A DNA stretch of 64,000 nucleotides from Bog-532 sp963833835 (GTDB taxonomy: Bacteria; Actinomycetota; Actinomycetes; Streptosporangiales; Streptosporangiaceae). Positions 42,748 to 53,400 of this stretch are shown here, piece after piece. Positions within the stretch are counted from its first letter, which is position 1; the number at the start of each line of letters is the position of its first letter. The stretch is from assembly GCA_963833835.1 (NCBI GenBank), contig CAWHZI010000008.1:310001-374000 (forward strand), written 5' to 3'. The notes under the pieces were generated by a model. That model did not search any database. It was not told the origin of the DNA and saw nothing but the letters and a program-made list of their open reading frames with translations. Made by a program: the position numbers and the translations under genes.

Positions 42748-43579
42748 CCTCGTCGCTCACCACGGAGAACGCCACGTCGCGCTGGGCTTCGAGTTCGGCC
42801 AGCCGGGCGGTGAGCGACGCGTGCACGTCGTCGTAGGTGTCGGAGCCGAGCGCGAGCCGTAGCGGCCGCGCTCCGCCATCAACGAGGTCGATCATCGCCT
42901 GGGCGATCTTCTGCGGGTCGTTGGGGAGGCTGAAGGCGCCGTCGGCGATCGCGCGCCGCACCTCCCCGGCCGGAGTCTTCTCGTATTCGCCCATGATCGG
43001 CGCGGTGTCGAGGGCGCGGCCGAATCCGGTCGGGGTCGCACCGGGTTCGACGATGGTCAGGCTGATGCCGAACGGGGCGATCTCGCGGGCCACCGTGTCA
43101 CAGAAGCCTTCGATGCCCCACTTCGACGCGTGGTAGTAGCTGAAGTTCGGATAGGTGGTCTGGCCGCCGGCCGTCGAGACCTGCAGGATGCGCCCGTGCC
43201 CTTGAGCGCGCAGGTACGGCAGCGCGGCTCGGATGACGTGAATCGAGCCGAGCAGGTTGGTGTCGATCACCCGCTGGATCTGCTCGTCGGTGGCTTCCTC
43301 GACGGAGGCGAAGACGGCGTAGCCGGCGTTGCTGACGATCACGTCGATCGTGCCGAGCGCGGCAAAGGCGCCGGCCATGACCTGATGCACCTGCTCGGTG
43401 TCGGTGACGTCGAGCCGGGCAAGCCAGAGCCGGTCGCCGTGCTCGGCGCGCAGGTCGTCCAGCGCTTCGGGGCGGCGCGCCGTCGCGGCGACACGGTCGC
43501 CGCGAGCCAGCAGGCGCTCGGTGAGCAGTCGCCCGAAGCCGGACGAGCTGCCGGTGATGAACCAGGTTGTGGTGGCCAT
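42731..43579 (-). CDS. Short-chain dehydrogenase under MerR control
   Basis: From ATG 43579 (AAAGGGA site upstream) the protein has 282 residues. Classical SDR motifs are FITGSSSGFGRLL (NAD(P)-binding), ARLDVTD, VSNAGYAVF, the active-site Ser in ILQVSTAGGQ and YYHASKWGIEGF (Tyr/Lys). The substrate is unknown. Its promoter is of the MerR type: TTGACT and TAGCGT separated by 19 bases that hold a palindrome. This makes it the clear target of the divergent MerR gene. The 3' end overlaps the convergent peptidase gene by 17 bases. Confidence 0.93.
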   Translation of the reverse strand: MATTTWFITGSSSGFGRLLTERLLARGDRVAATARRPEALDDLRAEHGDRLWLARLDVTDTEQVHQVMAGAFAALGTIDVIVSNAGYAVFASVEEATDEQIQRVIDTNLLGSIHVIRAALPYLRAQGHGRILQVSTAGGQTTYPNFSYYHASKWGIEGFCDTVAREIAPFGISLTIVEPGATPTGFGRALDTAPIMGEYEKTPAGEVRRAIADGAFSLPNDPQKIAQAMIDLVDGGARPLRLALGSDTYDDVHASLTARLAELEAQRDVAFSVVSDEATPRR

Positions 43580-43608
43580 GGTGTCCCTTTCGTCGGTTGT
43601 CGTCTCCG

Positions 43609-43639
43609 ACGCTAGGAGCTCGAGTCGACTCGAAGTCAA
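43609..43639 (-). promoter_or_regulatory. MerR-type promoter with 19-bp spacer
   Basis: On the minus strand, TTGACT (43639-43634) and TAGCGT (43614-43609) are separated by exactly 19 bases that contain the palindrome TCGAGTC-GACTCGA (43620-43633). Overlong 19-bp spacers carrying a dyad are the hallmark of MerR-activated promoters, where the regulator untwists the DNA. It drives the SDR gene. Confidence 0.8.
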
Positions 43640-43644
43640 ACTCG

Positions 43645-43650
43645 TAGACT
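43645..43650 (+). promoter_or_regulatory. Leaderless -10 box of the MerR gene
   Basis: TAGACT is 7 bases before ATG 43658. Confidence 0.5.
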
Positions 43651-43657
43651 GGCAGGT

Positions 43658-44089
43658 ATGACCACCACTGCGCAGCCCTTCTTGAGCATCGGCGAGGTCA
43701 GCGCGCTCACCGGCCTGACCACGCACACCCTGCGGTTCTATGAGCAGGAGGGGCTGTTCGCCGCGCCGGTGCGCCGGAACGCGGCCGGGCGGCGCGTGTT
43801 CACCGCCGACGAGGTGGAGTGGCTGAAAGTCTGCGTGAAGCTGCGCTCATCGGGGATGCCACTGCCTGAGATTCGTCGCTACGCGGAGCTGGTGGTCGAC
43901 GGCCCCGGCAACGAGGCCGAACGGCTCGAGCTCCTGCGCCGGCACGAGGCGAAGGTGCAGCAGCAGGTCGCTGACCTGCAAGAAGCCCTCGACATCATCC
44001 ACCGGAAGGCCGAACTCTACACAAGGCGCCTCAGCGTGGGTACGGCGGACGAGCTCTGGCGCCACGGCCCAGAATGCGACGCCGGGTAA
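43658..44089 (+). CDS. MerR family regulator
   Basis: The 143-residue regulator has an N-terminal winged HTH (FLSIGEVSALTGLTTHTLRFYEQEGLF, then RRVFTADEVEWLKVCVKLRSSGMPLPEIRRY) and a dimerising coiled coil (about residues 80-125, RRHEAKVQQQVADLQEALDII), with a short C-terminal part. Only Cys52-like and one C-terminal cysteine are seen, with no metal-binding cysteine loop, so it belongs to the NmlR/AdhR-like group that senses aldehydes or drugs. Its operator lies in the divergent SDR promoter. Confidence 0.93.
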   Translation: MTTTAQPFLSIGEVSALTGLTTHTLRFYEQEGLFAAPVRRNAAGRRVFTADEVEWLKVCVKLRSSGMPLPEIRRYAELVVDGPGNEAERLELLRRHEAKVQQQVADLQEALDIIHRKAELYTRRLSVGTADELWRHGPECDAG

Positions 44090-44092
44090 CCC

Positions 44093-45007
44093 CTAGCTGT
44101 CGTTGCGGTCCTGCTGCTCCAGGAAGCGCTCGAACTGGGCGGCCAGCTCATCGGCGGTCGGCATCTGGCCGCCGTCCAGCAGGTCGCCGCCCTCGCCGTT
44201 GTCGGTGCTCTCGGCGATCGCGTCGTACTGCTGTTCCAGCGCGGTGACCAGCTCGGTGACCTCAGCCGACTCGGACACCTGACGGTCGATCTCGGAATTG
44301 GTCCGGTCCGCCGCCAGCCGCAGCGCGTCGCTGGGCAGCTCCAGGCCGGTGATCGCGGTGACCGTGTCCAGCAGCGCCACCGCCGCCTCGGGGTAAACGG
44401 CCTGGGACAGGTAGTGCGGCACGTGCACGGCGAAGCCGAGCGCGTCCCGGCCCGCCTCACCCAGCCGGAACTCCAGCAGCGCGGCCGCGCTGCCCGGCAC
44501 CTGCAGCTTGTCCGGCATCTGCTGCTGGCCGGTGATCAGCTCAGCCCGGGTGGCGTGGCTGATCACGCCCAGCGGCCGGGTGTGCGGCACCCCCATCGGG
44601 ATGCCCTGGAATCCGATCAGCGGGCCGCCGCCGAGCTGAGCCGAGGCGGCCTGCACGGCCGCCGTGAACAGGTCCCACTCGTGGTCCGGCTCGGGCCCGG
44701 TCAGCAGCAGGAACGGGACGTCGGCCAGGTCGTGCAGCAACTGGACGATCAGCTGCGGGTGCTCGTAGGAGTCCCAGTGATCGATGGAGTAGGTCATCGT
44801 CGGCCGGCGGGACCGGTAATCGATCAGCCGGTCCACGTCGAACGTGGCCACCGTGGTCGGCTCGCAGGTAGAGGCCAGGTGCTCGGCCAGCAGCCGGCCG
44901 GCCGCCCCGGCGTCCATGAAGCCCTCGAGGTGGTGCAGCAGTGGCACGCCGTCCAGGTCAGGCAGGTCCGTACTCAGTTCGAACAGGTTCTCCGGATCGC
45001 GCTGCAT
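44093..45007 (-). CDS. PAC2 family protein
   Basis: The 304-residue protein has the PAC2 pattern (named for a proteasome assembly chaperone): LLHHLEGFMDAGAAGRLLAEHL near residue 25, VATFDVDRLIDYRSRRP near 55, LLLTGPEPDHEWDLF, GFQGIPMGVPHTRPLGVI, and an acidic C-terminal tail (about 240-304). Actinobacteria have proteasomes and several PAC2 proteins, but their partners are mostly unknown. GGAAGGTGGGAG lies before ATG 45007. The gene is 3 bases from the convergent MerR gene. Confidence 0.9.
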   Translation of the reverse strand: MQRDPENLFELSTDLPDLDGVPLLHHLEGFMDAGAAGRLLAEHLASTCEPTTVATFDVDRLIDYRSRRPTMTYSIDHWDSYEHPQLIVQLLHDLADVPFLLLTGPEPDHEWDLFTAAVQAASAQLGGGPLIGFQGIPMGVPHTRPLGVISHATRAELITGQQQMPDKLQVPGSAAALLEFRLGEAGRDALGFAVHVPHYLSQAVYPEAAVALLDTVTAITGLELPSDALRLAADRTNSEIDRQVSESAEVTELVTALEQQYDAIAESTDNGEGGDLLDGGQMPTADELAAQFERFLEQQDRNDS

Positions 45008-45104
45008 GACGAAATTCTCCCACCTTCCGGCACCGCCTCAGACCTGGTACCTGACGTTTTCAACACCCGCCGCACGCACTTTCATGCCCGGCGTGCACGC
45101 GTGA

Positions 45105-45137
45105 AGGCCGGGCGGCGGTCAACCCGCCGCCCGGCCT
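45105..45137 (-). terminator. Hairpin terminator of the MsiK-like gene
   Basis: A perfect 14-bp GC stem (AGGCCGGGCGGCGG with CCGCCGCCCGGCCT) and a 5-base loop, 13 bases after the stop of the MsiK-like gene. No U-run is present. Confidence 0.75.
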
Positions 45138-45150
45138 CCGGGCTGAGGTC

Positions 45151-46383
<1,233 letters not shown>

Positions 46384-46484
46384 CGTGCTCCCTTGCTCGC
46401 GGGCCGTTGCGCCGGTCCTAAAGATCTGTCCTGGTCGGCAGCGTAACTTCGCAATTGTCCGGCGTTAAGATCGCCACCGCCAAT

Positions 46485-46500
46485 GTTACGATAGCGTAAC
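46485..46500. promoter_or_regulatory. Inverted repeat between MsiK-like and Lrp-like genes
   Basis: GTTACG-ATAG-CGTAAC is a perfect 6-bp inverted repeat. Related GCGTAAC (46441) and CGTTA (46511) half-sites lie on either side. Its place between divergent genes suggests an operator for the Lrp/AsnC regulator or for a sugar-responsive one. Confidence 0.5.
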
Positions 46501-46571
46501 GACCGTGACCATTTCGTTATCTGACCCCGACCCGTTACCTTCGGGCTCGCCACCCCGGGGCGCGCGGGCTA

Positions 46572-46577
46572 TAGCGT
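46572..46577 (+). promoter_or_regulatory. Leaderless -10 box of the Lrp/AsnC gene
   Basis: TAGCGT is 6 bases before GTG 46584. Confidence 0.5.
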
Positions 46578-46583
46578 GTCGGC

Positions 46584-47027
46584 GTGGAAGAGATCGATCG
46601 CCAGATCGTGTCGCTGCTGTCAGCGGACGGGCGGATGAGCTTCACCGAGCTGGCCAAGCGGACCGGGCTATCGGTGTCGGCCGCGCACCAGCGGGTCCGG
46701 CGGCTGGAGCAGGGTGGGGTGGTCCGGGGCTACGTGGCGCGGTTTGACGCCGACGAGATCGGGCTGCCGCTGACCGCGTTCATCTCGATCAAGCCGTTCG
46801 ACGCGGCCGCCCCGGACGACGTACCGCAGCGGCTGGAGCCGATCGCCGCGATCGAGGCGTGTCACAGCGTGGCCGGGGACGAGAACTACATCCTCAAGGT
46901 CCGGGTCGCCTCGCCGTCCGCGCTGGAGGATCTGCTGCAGGAGATCCGGACCAAGGCCGGCGTCTCCACCCGCACCACGATCGTGCTCAGCACGCCGTAT
47001 GAGAACCGCCCGCCGGATCTTCATTAA
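46584..47027 (+). CDS. Lrp/AsnC family regulator
   Basis: The 147-residue protein has the AsnC-type HTH (EEIDRQIVSLLSADGRMSFTELAKRTGLSVSAAHQRVRRLEQ region, residues 2-45) and the RAM ligand-binding/oligomerisation domain (LPLTAFISIKPF, IEACHSVAGDENYILKVRV, VSTRTTIVLST). Such proteins sense amino acids. It is read from a leaderless promoter and is divergent from the MsiK-like gene. An AT-rich imperfect inverted repeat just after the stop (about 47025-47045) may end the transcript. Confidence 0.94.
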   Translation: MEEIDRQIVSLLSADGRMSFTELAKRTGLSVSAAHQRVRRLEQGGVVRGYVARFDADEIGLPLTAFISIKPFDAAAPDDVPQRLEPIAAIEACHSVAGDENYILKVRVASPSALEDLLQEIRTKAGVSTRTTIVLSTPYENRPPDLH

Positions 47028-47071
47028 AATCGATTATTTTTAACAAACTCCCAGGTGGCGGGGGAGTGAGG

Positions 47072-47674
47072 TCAGGTACGGGCGCGCAGGCCGTCGAGCA
47101 TGAGCGACAGCATCCGGTCGGCCTGGTCGGGGGTGCGCTCGGTCGCCACGACCACGCCGTGGACCACCATCATCACGTCCATGGGGGTCAGGTCGGCCCG
47201 GACGGCGCCGGCTTCCTGGGCGCGCTGCAGCAGGCGGCTGATGGTGTCCCGCATGATCTGGCTGCACTGGCTGATCACCTCGGAGTCCTTGCCCTTGGCC
47301 GCGATCAGCGCGCTGGCCAGGCCCCGCTTGGTCACCAGGTAGCTGGCCAGGGCCCGCAGCCAGCCCGCGAACGCGTCGCCCGGCGAAGGGGCGTCGGCTA
47401 GTTCGGCCCCCTGCGCGCAGACCGCGCTGACCTGGTTGCGGTAGACGGCTTCCTGCAGGTCCAGCCGGGTGGGGAAGTGTCGGTACAAGGTGCCGATGCC
47501 GACCCCGGCCCGCTTGGCGATGTCCTCCAGCGGCGCCTCGGCACCCTTCTCGGCGAACGCCTGGGTGGCTGCGGCCAGCAGCCGCTCACGGCTGCGCCGG
47601 GCGTCCGCCCGCATCGGGGGCGCCTCAGCCAGCTTCGCGATCGCACTGTCGGTCGCACTGTCAGCCGTCGTCAT
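47072..47674 (-). CDS. TetR family regulator of the adjacent exporter
   Basis: From ATG 47674 the protein has 200 residues, with a TetR HTH (SRERLLAAATQAFAEKGAEA, PLEDIAKRAGVGIGTLYRHFPT) near residues 25-70 and a helical regulatory half ending RTPDQADRMLSLMLDGLRA. Longer frames upstream cross the operator region and are discarded. It is divergent from the DHA2 exporter at 47823. Two CGGAGG-based inverted repeats lie in the gap, so it very likely represses the exporter. Confidence 0.92.
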   Translation of the reverse strand: MTTADSATDSAIAKLAEAPPMRADARRSRERLLAAATQAFAEKGAEAPLEDIAKRAGVGIGTLYRHFPTRLDLQEAVYRNQVSAVCAQGAELADAPSPGDAFAGWLRALASYLVTKRGLASALIAAKGKDSEVISQCSQIMRDTISRLLQRAQEAGAVRADLTPMDVMMVVHGVVVATERTPDQADRMLSLMLDGLRART

Positions 47675-47708
47675 GTCTCCGCCAGACAAATTAATTGAGT
47701 TGCCAAAC

Positions 47709-47747
47709 CGGAGGGTGCCTCCGTATAGTAACCGGAGTAAACCTCCG
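47709..47747. promoter_or_regulatory. Twin TetR operators with overlapping promoters
   Basis: CGGAGG-GTG-CCTCCG (47709-47723) and CGGAGT-AAA-CCTCCG (47733-47747) are two inverted repeats 24 bases apart, centre to centre. TATAGT (plus) and TACTAT (minus), likely -10 boxes of the exporter and regulator, lie between them at 47724-47730. The layout fits cooperative repression of both genes. Confidence 0.65.
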
Positions 47748-47822
47748 TTTCTCTGCTGAGTGTACCGCCTGGCCAGCGAAATACACCCGTAGAGGCAATT
47801 GACCTCACAACGTGGAGGCACT

Positions 47823-49340
47823 GTGTCTTCTTCCCACGTCGCGCCGCGAGGGGCGTCCGGTCCGCCGGGCGCACCCCGCCGCGGTACCGGCCGCCGCGGT
47901 CTCGCCCTGGTCATCCTGCTGTGTGCGCAGCTGATGGTGATCCTGGACGCCACGGTGGTCAACATCGCGCTGCCGCAGATCCAGCACGGCCTGCACTTCA
48001 CCCCGACCAGCTTGTCCTGGGTCATGAACAGCTACACGCTGACCTTCGGCGGCCTGCTGCTGCTCGGCGGCCGGGCCGGTGACATCCTCGGCCGGCGGCG
48101 CATGTTCATCGCCGGGATCGCCCTGTTCACCGCGGCCTCGCTGGCCGGCGGCCTGGCCAACTCGGCCGGGCTGCTGCTGGCCGCCCGGGCCGCGCAGGGC
48201 GTCGGTGCCGCGCTGGCCTCACCGGCGGTCCTGGCGCTGATCATCGGCAGCTTCTCCGAAGGCCGCGAGCGGACCCGGGCCCTGGCCATCTACACCGCGG
48301 TGATCACCGGCGGAGCGTCGCTCGGCCTGGTTCTCGGGGGCGTGATCACCGAGTGGCTGTCCTGGCGCTGGGTTTTGTTCATCAACGTGCCCATCGGCCT
48401 GTTCGCCCTGATCGCCGCCCCGCTGTTCGTCACCGAGACCCCCCGCCAGCCGGCCCGCTTCGACCTGGCCGGCGCGCTGACCTCGACCCTGGGCATGGCG
48501 TCGCTGGTGTACGCCTTCATCCGCGCCGCGTCCAACGGCTGGGGCGACAGCGTGGCCGTCGGCGCATTCGTGGCCGCGGTGGTGCTGCTGGCGCTGTTCG
48601 TGCTGAACGAGCGCCGCGCCCCGCAGCCCATCACCCCGCTGCGGCTGTTCACCGACCTGAGCCGGTCCGGGTCCTACATCGCCCGGCTGCTGCTGGTGGC
48701 CGGCATGATGGGGATGTTCTTCTTCCTGACCCAGTTCCTGCAGGACATCCTGGGCTTCAGCCCGCTGCGGGCCGGGATCGCGTTCCTGCCCATGACCATC
48801 GTCTTGTTCGGGGTGTCCCGAACCGTGCCGCGGCTGATGCAGGCGGTCGGGCCCAAGCGGCTGATGATCGCCGGGCTGATCCCGGTCATCGTCGCCCTGG
48901 CCTGGCTGTCCCGGGTCTCGCCCGCAACCGGTTACTGGACCGGCGTGTTCGGCCCGATGATGCTGCTGGGCGGCGGGATGGGCATCGTGTTCGTGCCGCT
49001 GACCACGGCCTCGCTGGCCGGGGTGGCACCGGAGGACTCCGGTGCGGCCTCGTCCATGGTCAACGTCATGCAGCAGGTCGGCGGCGCGGTCGGGCTGGCC
49101 GTGCTGGTCGCGGTGTACGGCACCTCCTACCGGGACGCGGCCCGGCATCCGCTACCGGGCGCCAGCCCTGTGGCTCAGGCGCACCATCTGCAGTCGCACG
49201 CCACAGCGACCGCCTTCCTGCTGGCCGCGATCTTCGACCTGGTCGCGCTCGTCGTGATCGCCGTCCTCATCCGGTCGCGCACGCCGGTGGTGCCGCCGCC
49301 CCGGCCCGCCGAGGCCGAGGAGGAAGCCCTGGCCGCCTGA
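47823..49340 (+). CDS. MFS exporter, DHA2 (14-TM) type
   Basis: A 505-residue drug:H+ antiporter-like protein. It has VILDATVVNIALPQIQHGLHF in helix 1, GRAGDILGRRRMF after helix 2, ITGGASLGLVLGGVI in helix 5 and 14 hydrophobic segments. I start it at GTG 47823 because GGAGG lies 6 bases upstream; the TTG at 47799 has none. The exported compound is unknown. It is divergently paired with a TetR gene and ends in a classical U-run terminator. Confidence 0.92.
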   Translation: MSSSHVAPRGASGPPGAPRRGTGRRGLALVILLCAQLMVILDATVVNIALPQIQHGLHFTPTSLSWVMNSYTLTFGGLLLLGGRAGDILGRRRMFIAGIALFTAASLAGGLANSAGLLLAARAAQGVGAALASPAVLALIIGSFSEGRERTRALAIYTAVITGGASLGLVLGGVITEWLSWRWVLFINVPIGLFALIAAPLFVTETPRQPARFDLAGALTSTLGMASLVYAFIRAASNGWGDSVAVGAFVAAVVLLALFVLNERRAPQPITPLRLFTDLSRSGSYIARLLLVAGMMGMFFFLTQFLQDILGFSPLRAGIAFLPMTIVLFGVSRTVPRLMQAVGPKRLMIAGLIPVIVALAWLSRVSPATGYWTGVFGPMMLLGGGMGIVFVPLTTASLAGVAPEDSGAASSMVNVMQQVGGAVGLAVLVAVYGTSYRDAARHPLPGASPVAQAHHLQSHATATAFLLAAIFDLVALVVIAVLIRSRTPVVPPPRPAEAEEEALAA

Positions 49341-49371
49341 CCGTTCTTCCTGCGATCTACCTGCGATTTAA

Positions 49372-49425
49372 CGGCGATGGCCGGGCGGCAAGCGCAAGTT
49401 TGCCGCCCGGCCACCGCCGTTTTTT
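49372..49425 (+). terminator. Rho-independent terminator after the exporter gene
   Basis: GGCCGGGCGGCAA (49379-49391) pairs with TTGCCGCCCGGCC (49400-49412), extended by CGGCG/CGCCG on the outside, and is followed by six T (49420-49425). It is the clearest canonical terminator in the window. Confidence 0.9.
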
Positions 49426-49656
49426 CGTACGCTCTGTAACCAAAGCCACGCGTGGAGCAGGTGACAATAACGTCACTATCAGGCGAATTCGGTATTTTCA
49501 GGGTCAATCACGTCGGGTACTGCGTGTTACTGTCGTGCCGCAGGTGTGGCCCGCAGGGGCGGCCATGTCGGGGTGGAAGCCGGAGGAGCGGGCCCAGAAG
49601 AGGGGAAGGGCCCGGAGAGGCCTCCTGCGCGCTTCCGTCCCAGCAGTTGCCGGCGG
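49426..49656. other. Gap between convergent genes with one inverted repeat
   Basis: About 230 bases with no supported gene. Bases 49440-49530 are less GC-rich than the surroundings and include GTGAC-AATAAC-GTCAC (49461-49476). I see no clear promoter or structured RNA. Confidence 0.4.
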
Positions 49657-50403
49657 TCAGCCGCGGCCGATGTAGGGCATGTTCGTCGCCATCACGGTGA
49701 GGAACTCCACGTTGGCGTCGAGCGGCATGGCCGCCATCATCAGCACGGCGTCGGTCACGTGCCGGGTCTGCATCAGCGGCTCGGCGCGGACCGATCCGTC
49801 CGCCTGGGGCACGCCGGTGGCCATCTGCCCGGTCATCTGGGTCGACGCGTTGCCGATGTCGATCTGCCCGCAAGCGATCCGGTACGGCCGCCCTTCCAGC
49901 GAGATCGCTTTGGTCAGGCCGGTGACGGCGTGCTTGCTGGCGGTGTAGGCGACCGCGAACGGGCGGGGCACGTGGGCCGACAGTGAGCCGTTGTTGATGA
50001 TCCGGCCGCCCTGCGGATCCTGGTCCTTCATGACCCGGAAGGCGGCCTGCGCACACAGGAACGAGCCGGTCAGGTTGGTCTCGATGACCGCGGTCCAGTC
50101 CGCCGCGGCCAGGTCTTCCAGCGGGCCGCCCGGGCCGAACGCGCCCGCGTTGTTGATGAGCAGGTCGACCCGGCCCCACTGGGCCACCGTGGTGTCGAAC
50201 ACCGCCTGCACCTGGTCGGCCGACCGCACGTCGGCGGGTGCGGTCAGGGTCACGCCCGGCGCGAGCTCGGCCGTCTCCCGCAGGGCCTGCGCCCGGCGCC
50301 CGGACAGCGTCACCCGGTAGCCGGCCTTGGACAACGCGGCCGCGATGTCCCGCCCGATGCCGGACCCGGCCCCGGTCACCACGGCCACCGGCGCGTCGGT
50401 CAC
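49657..50403 (-). CDS. Short-chain dehydrogenase/reductase
   Basis: From GTG 50403 (GAGGAGGGGAG site upstream) the protein has 248 residues. SDR motifs are AVVTGAGSGIGRDIA, APADVRSADQ, LLINNAGAFGPGG, active-site Ser in INNGSLSAHVPRP and YTASKHAVTGL. The substrate is unknown. It lies 44 bases after the GH38 mannosidase gene on the same strand, so it may be co-transcribed and act on a product of that enzyme, which is inference. Confidence 0.93.
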   Translation of the reverse strand: MTDAPVAVVTGAGSGIGRDIAAALSKAGYRVTLSGRRAQALRETAELAPGVTLTAPADVRSADQVQAVFDTTVAQWGRVDLLINNAGAFGPGGPLEDLAAADWTAVIETNLTGSFLCAQAAFRVMKDQDPQGGRIINNGSLSAHVPRPFAVAYTASKHAVTGLTKAISLEGRPYRIACGQIDIGNASTQMTGQMATGVPQADGSVRAEPLMQTRHVTDAVLMMAAMPLDANVEFLTVMATNMPYIGRG

Positions 50404-50446
50404 GATGCTCCCCTCCTCGCTGGTCACGATGTCTGGTCCTTGCTGG

Positions 50447-53400
50447 TCACGATGCGTCCTCCTCGGCGGTGACCGTCACCGGCACGACCGCGCTGTACCG
50501 GACCCGGCCGAAGTACATGATCTTGACCAGCGCCCACCACTGGGTCCCGGGCCGTAGGTGGCCCGGGATCCGGACACCGAACCGGGCCTGCGCCCGGGTC
50601 CCGGGGGCCGCGTGCAGGCCCTGGGTCCACGGGCCGAGCGCCTCCCAGCTGCCGAACGGGGACACCAGCTGCGCCTCGGCCCGCAGCGGTGAGGCCAGCC
50701 GGTTGGTCACCTCCACCGCCACCTCGCCGGTCGCGCCGGGCGGCAGCCGCAGCGCGGGGGTGAGCACGGCCAGGTCCAGCTCGCCGTCGGTGGCCGCGGC
50801 GCTGGCCTCGACCGCCGGGAGCACCTGGTCCAGCGGCTGGTACAGGTCGGGCTCGCCGGGCCCGCCCGCCTGGACGAACGCGGTGTCCTCGATGACCTGG
50901 CCCAGGTCGTCGGAGATCTGCGCCGCGATCACGTAGCGGCCGGGCGGGGTTCCGGGCCGGGCCCGGACCCGCACGTCCCAGTCCGCGTAGCCGCGGGCGG
51001 GCAGGTCGTAGGCGGCCGCGCTGGCGCTCTCGCGGCCCGGCGCCCGGACGTCCGCGGCCAGCTCGTCCGGCACCAGCAGGCGCAGCGTGCCCGAGACGGG
51101 CTCGGTCCCGCACGCCACCGTGACCCGCAGCTCGGCGACCGAGTCATCCTGGGCCAGGCCGCTCAGCCGGGGCGAGATGTGCACCGCCACCGGCAGGTTG
51201 CCGGCCGGGGCCGGCCCCTTGCCGTGTAGCCAGTACCGGGAGTACACCGGCTGGGCCGGCTCCAGCAGGCCGGCCAGCGTGCCGTCGGGCACCGAGGCCT
51301 GCGCCAGCAGGTTCGTCGTGCCTTGCGGCACGGGCGGCTCGCCCTGCAGCCCCGTGGCGGGCGGGACGACCGGCCACACCACCGCGGTGACCGTGCCGAA
51401 CGGCGGCAGGTCGACCAGCAACTCCTCGTCCTGCAGCGTCAGCACCGCACCGTCGCGGTCTTCGAGCAGGTCGGTCAGCCGGGCCGCGGCGATGCCACCG
51501 CGCAGCCGGACCCGGGCCTGGGCCGGACGGCCTTCGGTCTCCCGCAGCCGCAGGGTCAGCCCGTCCGCGGCGGCCGGCAACCCGGGCAGGCCCCGGGCCA
51601 GCGGGTTGCCGCGTGGCTTGAGCGCACTGAGCTGGACGGCCGGGTGATCGACCTCGACCAGGCTCACCCCGGGTGCCAGCACGGCGGCCTGGCCGCCACC
51701 CTCGCAGCTGACCAGCTCGTGGTTGTACGCCGCCCCGGCCGGGCCGAAACCGGCCTGACGCCAGTCTCCGGGCCCGCTGACCAGCGCGTATTCGAACGTG
51801 TGACTCCAGTGCTGCCAGGCGAAGCTGCTGCCGTCCGGCATGGCCTGCCGGTCGCCGTCGATCCACACCCCGGCGGGCCAGGAACTGCACGACCGCATCA
51901 GCGACAGGACCAGCGTGCCGTCCGGGCTGACCACGCCGCTCGGCGTGCCCCGGTTCAGCAGCGCCACCGACCGGTCCGCCAGCGGGGGATCGGCGGGCGC
52001 CGCGCTGTCGGCCAGGTCGGCCGCGGGCACCTCGATCACCGCGTCGGCCAGATCCTCGGTCAGCGCGGTCATCGCCCCGGCCAGCCCGTGCGCGCCGGGC
52101 CCGGTCACGACTAGCACCGGCAGGTCGGCCGGACCGCGCAGGTCGGCACTGGGCTGGTGGGTCTGCGCCCGAGGCTGGGCCGCGGGCAGCCACAACCGGA
52201 CCGCGCCGCCGGCCTCAGCCCGGGCCGCCAGTTCCTTGGCGTAACCGTTGCCCGCCGCGGCCAGCGCCGCCGCGGTGAAGGCGTTGTCGTCCGGGCCGCC
52301 CAGTGTGATCCGCACGTCGGGCACGTTGGAGTCGGCGTCGATGCCGCCGTACCGGGGCCCGTCGGAACGCGAGCAGGTCGCGGTGACCCCGGCCGCGGCC
52401 AGCGCCGCGATCAGGGCCCGCACCTCGTCGTGGCCGCTGGTCAGGCCGGCCGGGGTGACCACCTCGGCCACGCCGATGGCCTGGGTCAGCCGGCTGCCGT
52501 CGGCGCCGGTCAGCGCCACCCGGGCGGTTGAGCCCAGCCCGAACCAGTCGTGGGCCGGGTTGTCCAGCGTCCAGGCGTGCTCGGCGGTGTCCACGTCCGG
52601 ATGGCCGAACGGCCGCCCGATGACCGCGGTGGCCGTCTCGTACAGCGGCAGCCCGCCCGGCACGTCAGCCGGGAACCGGATCCGCAGCATCCGGTCCTGC
52701 CCGATCGAGCCGTCCACGTGGGTGCGGAACTCGACCCGCGGCTCGCCGTCCCACAGCACGGTCTCCTGAGTCACGGTCAGCCCGTCCAGGTTGAACTCGG
52801 CCACCAGCCGCGAACCCACCGGGCAGCGCTCGGCCCGGACCCGGGCCGGCCCGCGGGCCGAGCCGGTCCTGGTGCCGTTGGGGGACAGGTGCCAGGGGCC
52901 CTCGCCCCAGCGCGGATGGGCCGGGTGCTCGTGGGCCAGTTCGGCCTCGTTACCCGGGCCGCGCAGCAGCGAAGCGCCGGTCCGCTTGTCGACGATGCTG
53001 GCCAGCGTGCCGCCGCGCTCGGCGTCAGCCGCGATCAGGAACGTTTCGTTCTCGATGCTCAGCCCGGGTATCTCGGCCCAGCCGTTAGCGGTGGCCAGGT
53101 CGGCCTGCTTGGCCGGCGGCCCGGCGGGCTCGCGCGCGGCGTGGAAGGCGCGGTACCCGACCGCGGGGACGTCGGTGGCCCGGAACGTCACGGTCAGCTC
53201 GGCCAGCGACCCGTCCGGGTGCCGCCGGGCCCCTTCGGCCAGGAACGGCACCGGTTCGCCGTCCGGACCGGTCAGGACCACCCGCTCTGTGCTGGTCTCG
53301 TCCGGGCTGGTCTCGTCCGGCCCGGGTTCGGGGAAGGTCAGCGTGGTTCGGGTCAGGCCGGACCGGGAGGTGGCCAGCGTATTGAACACCGACACCGACC

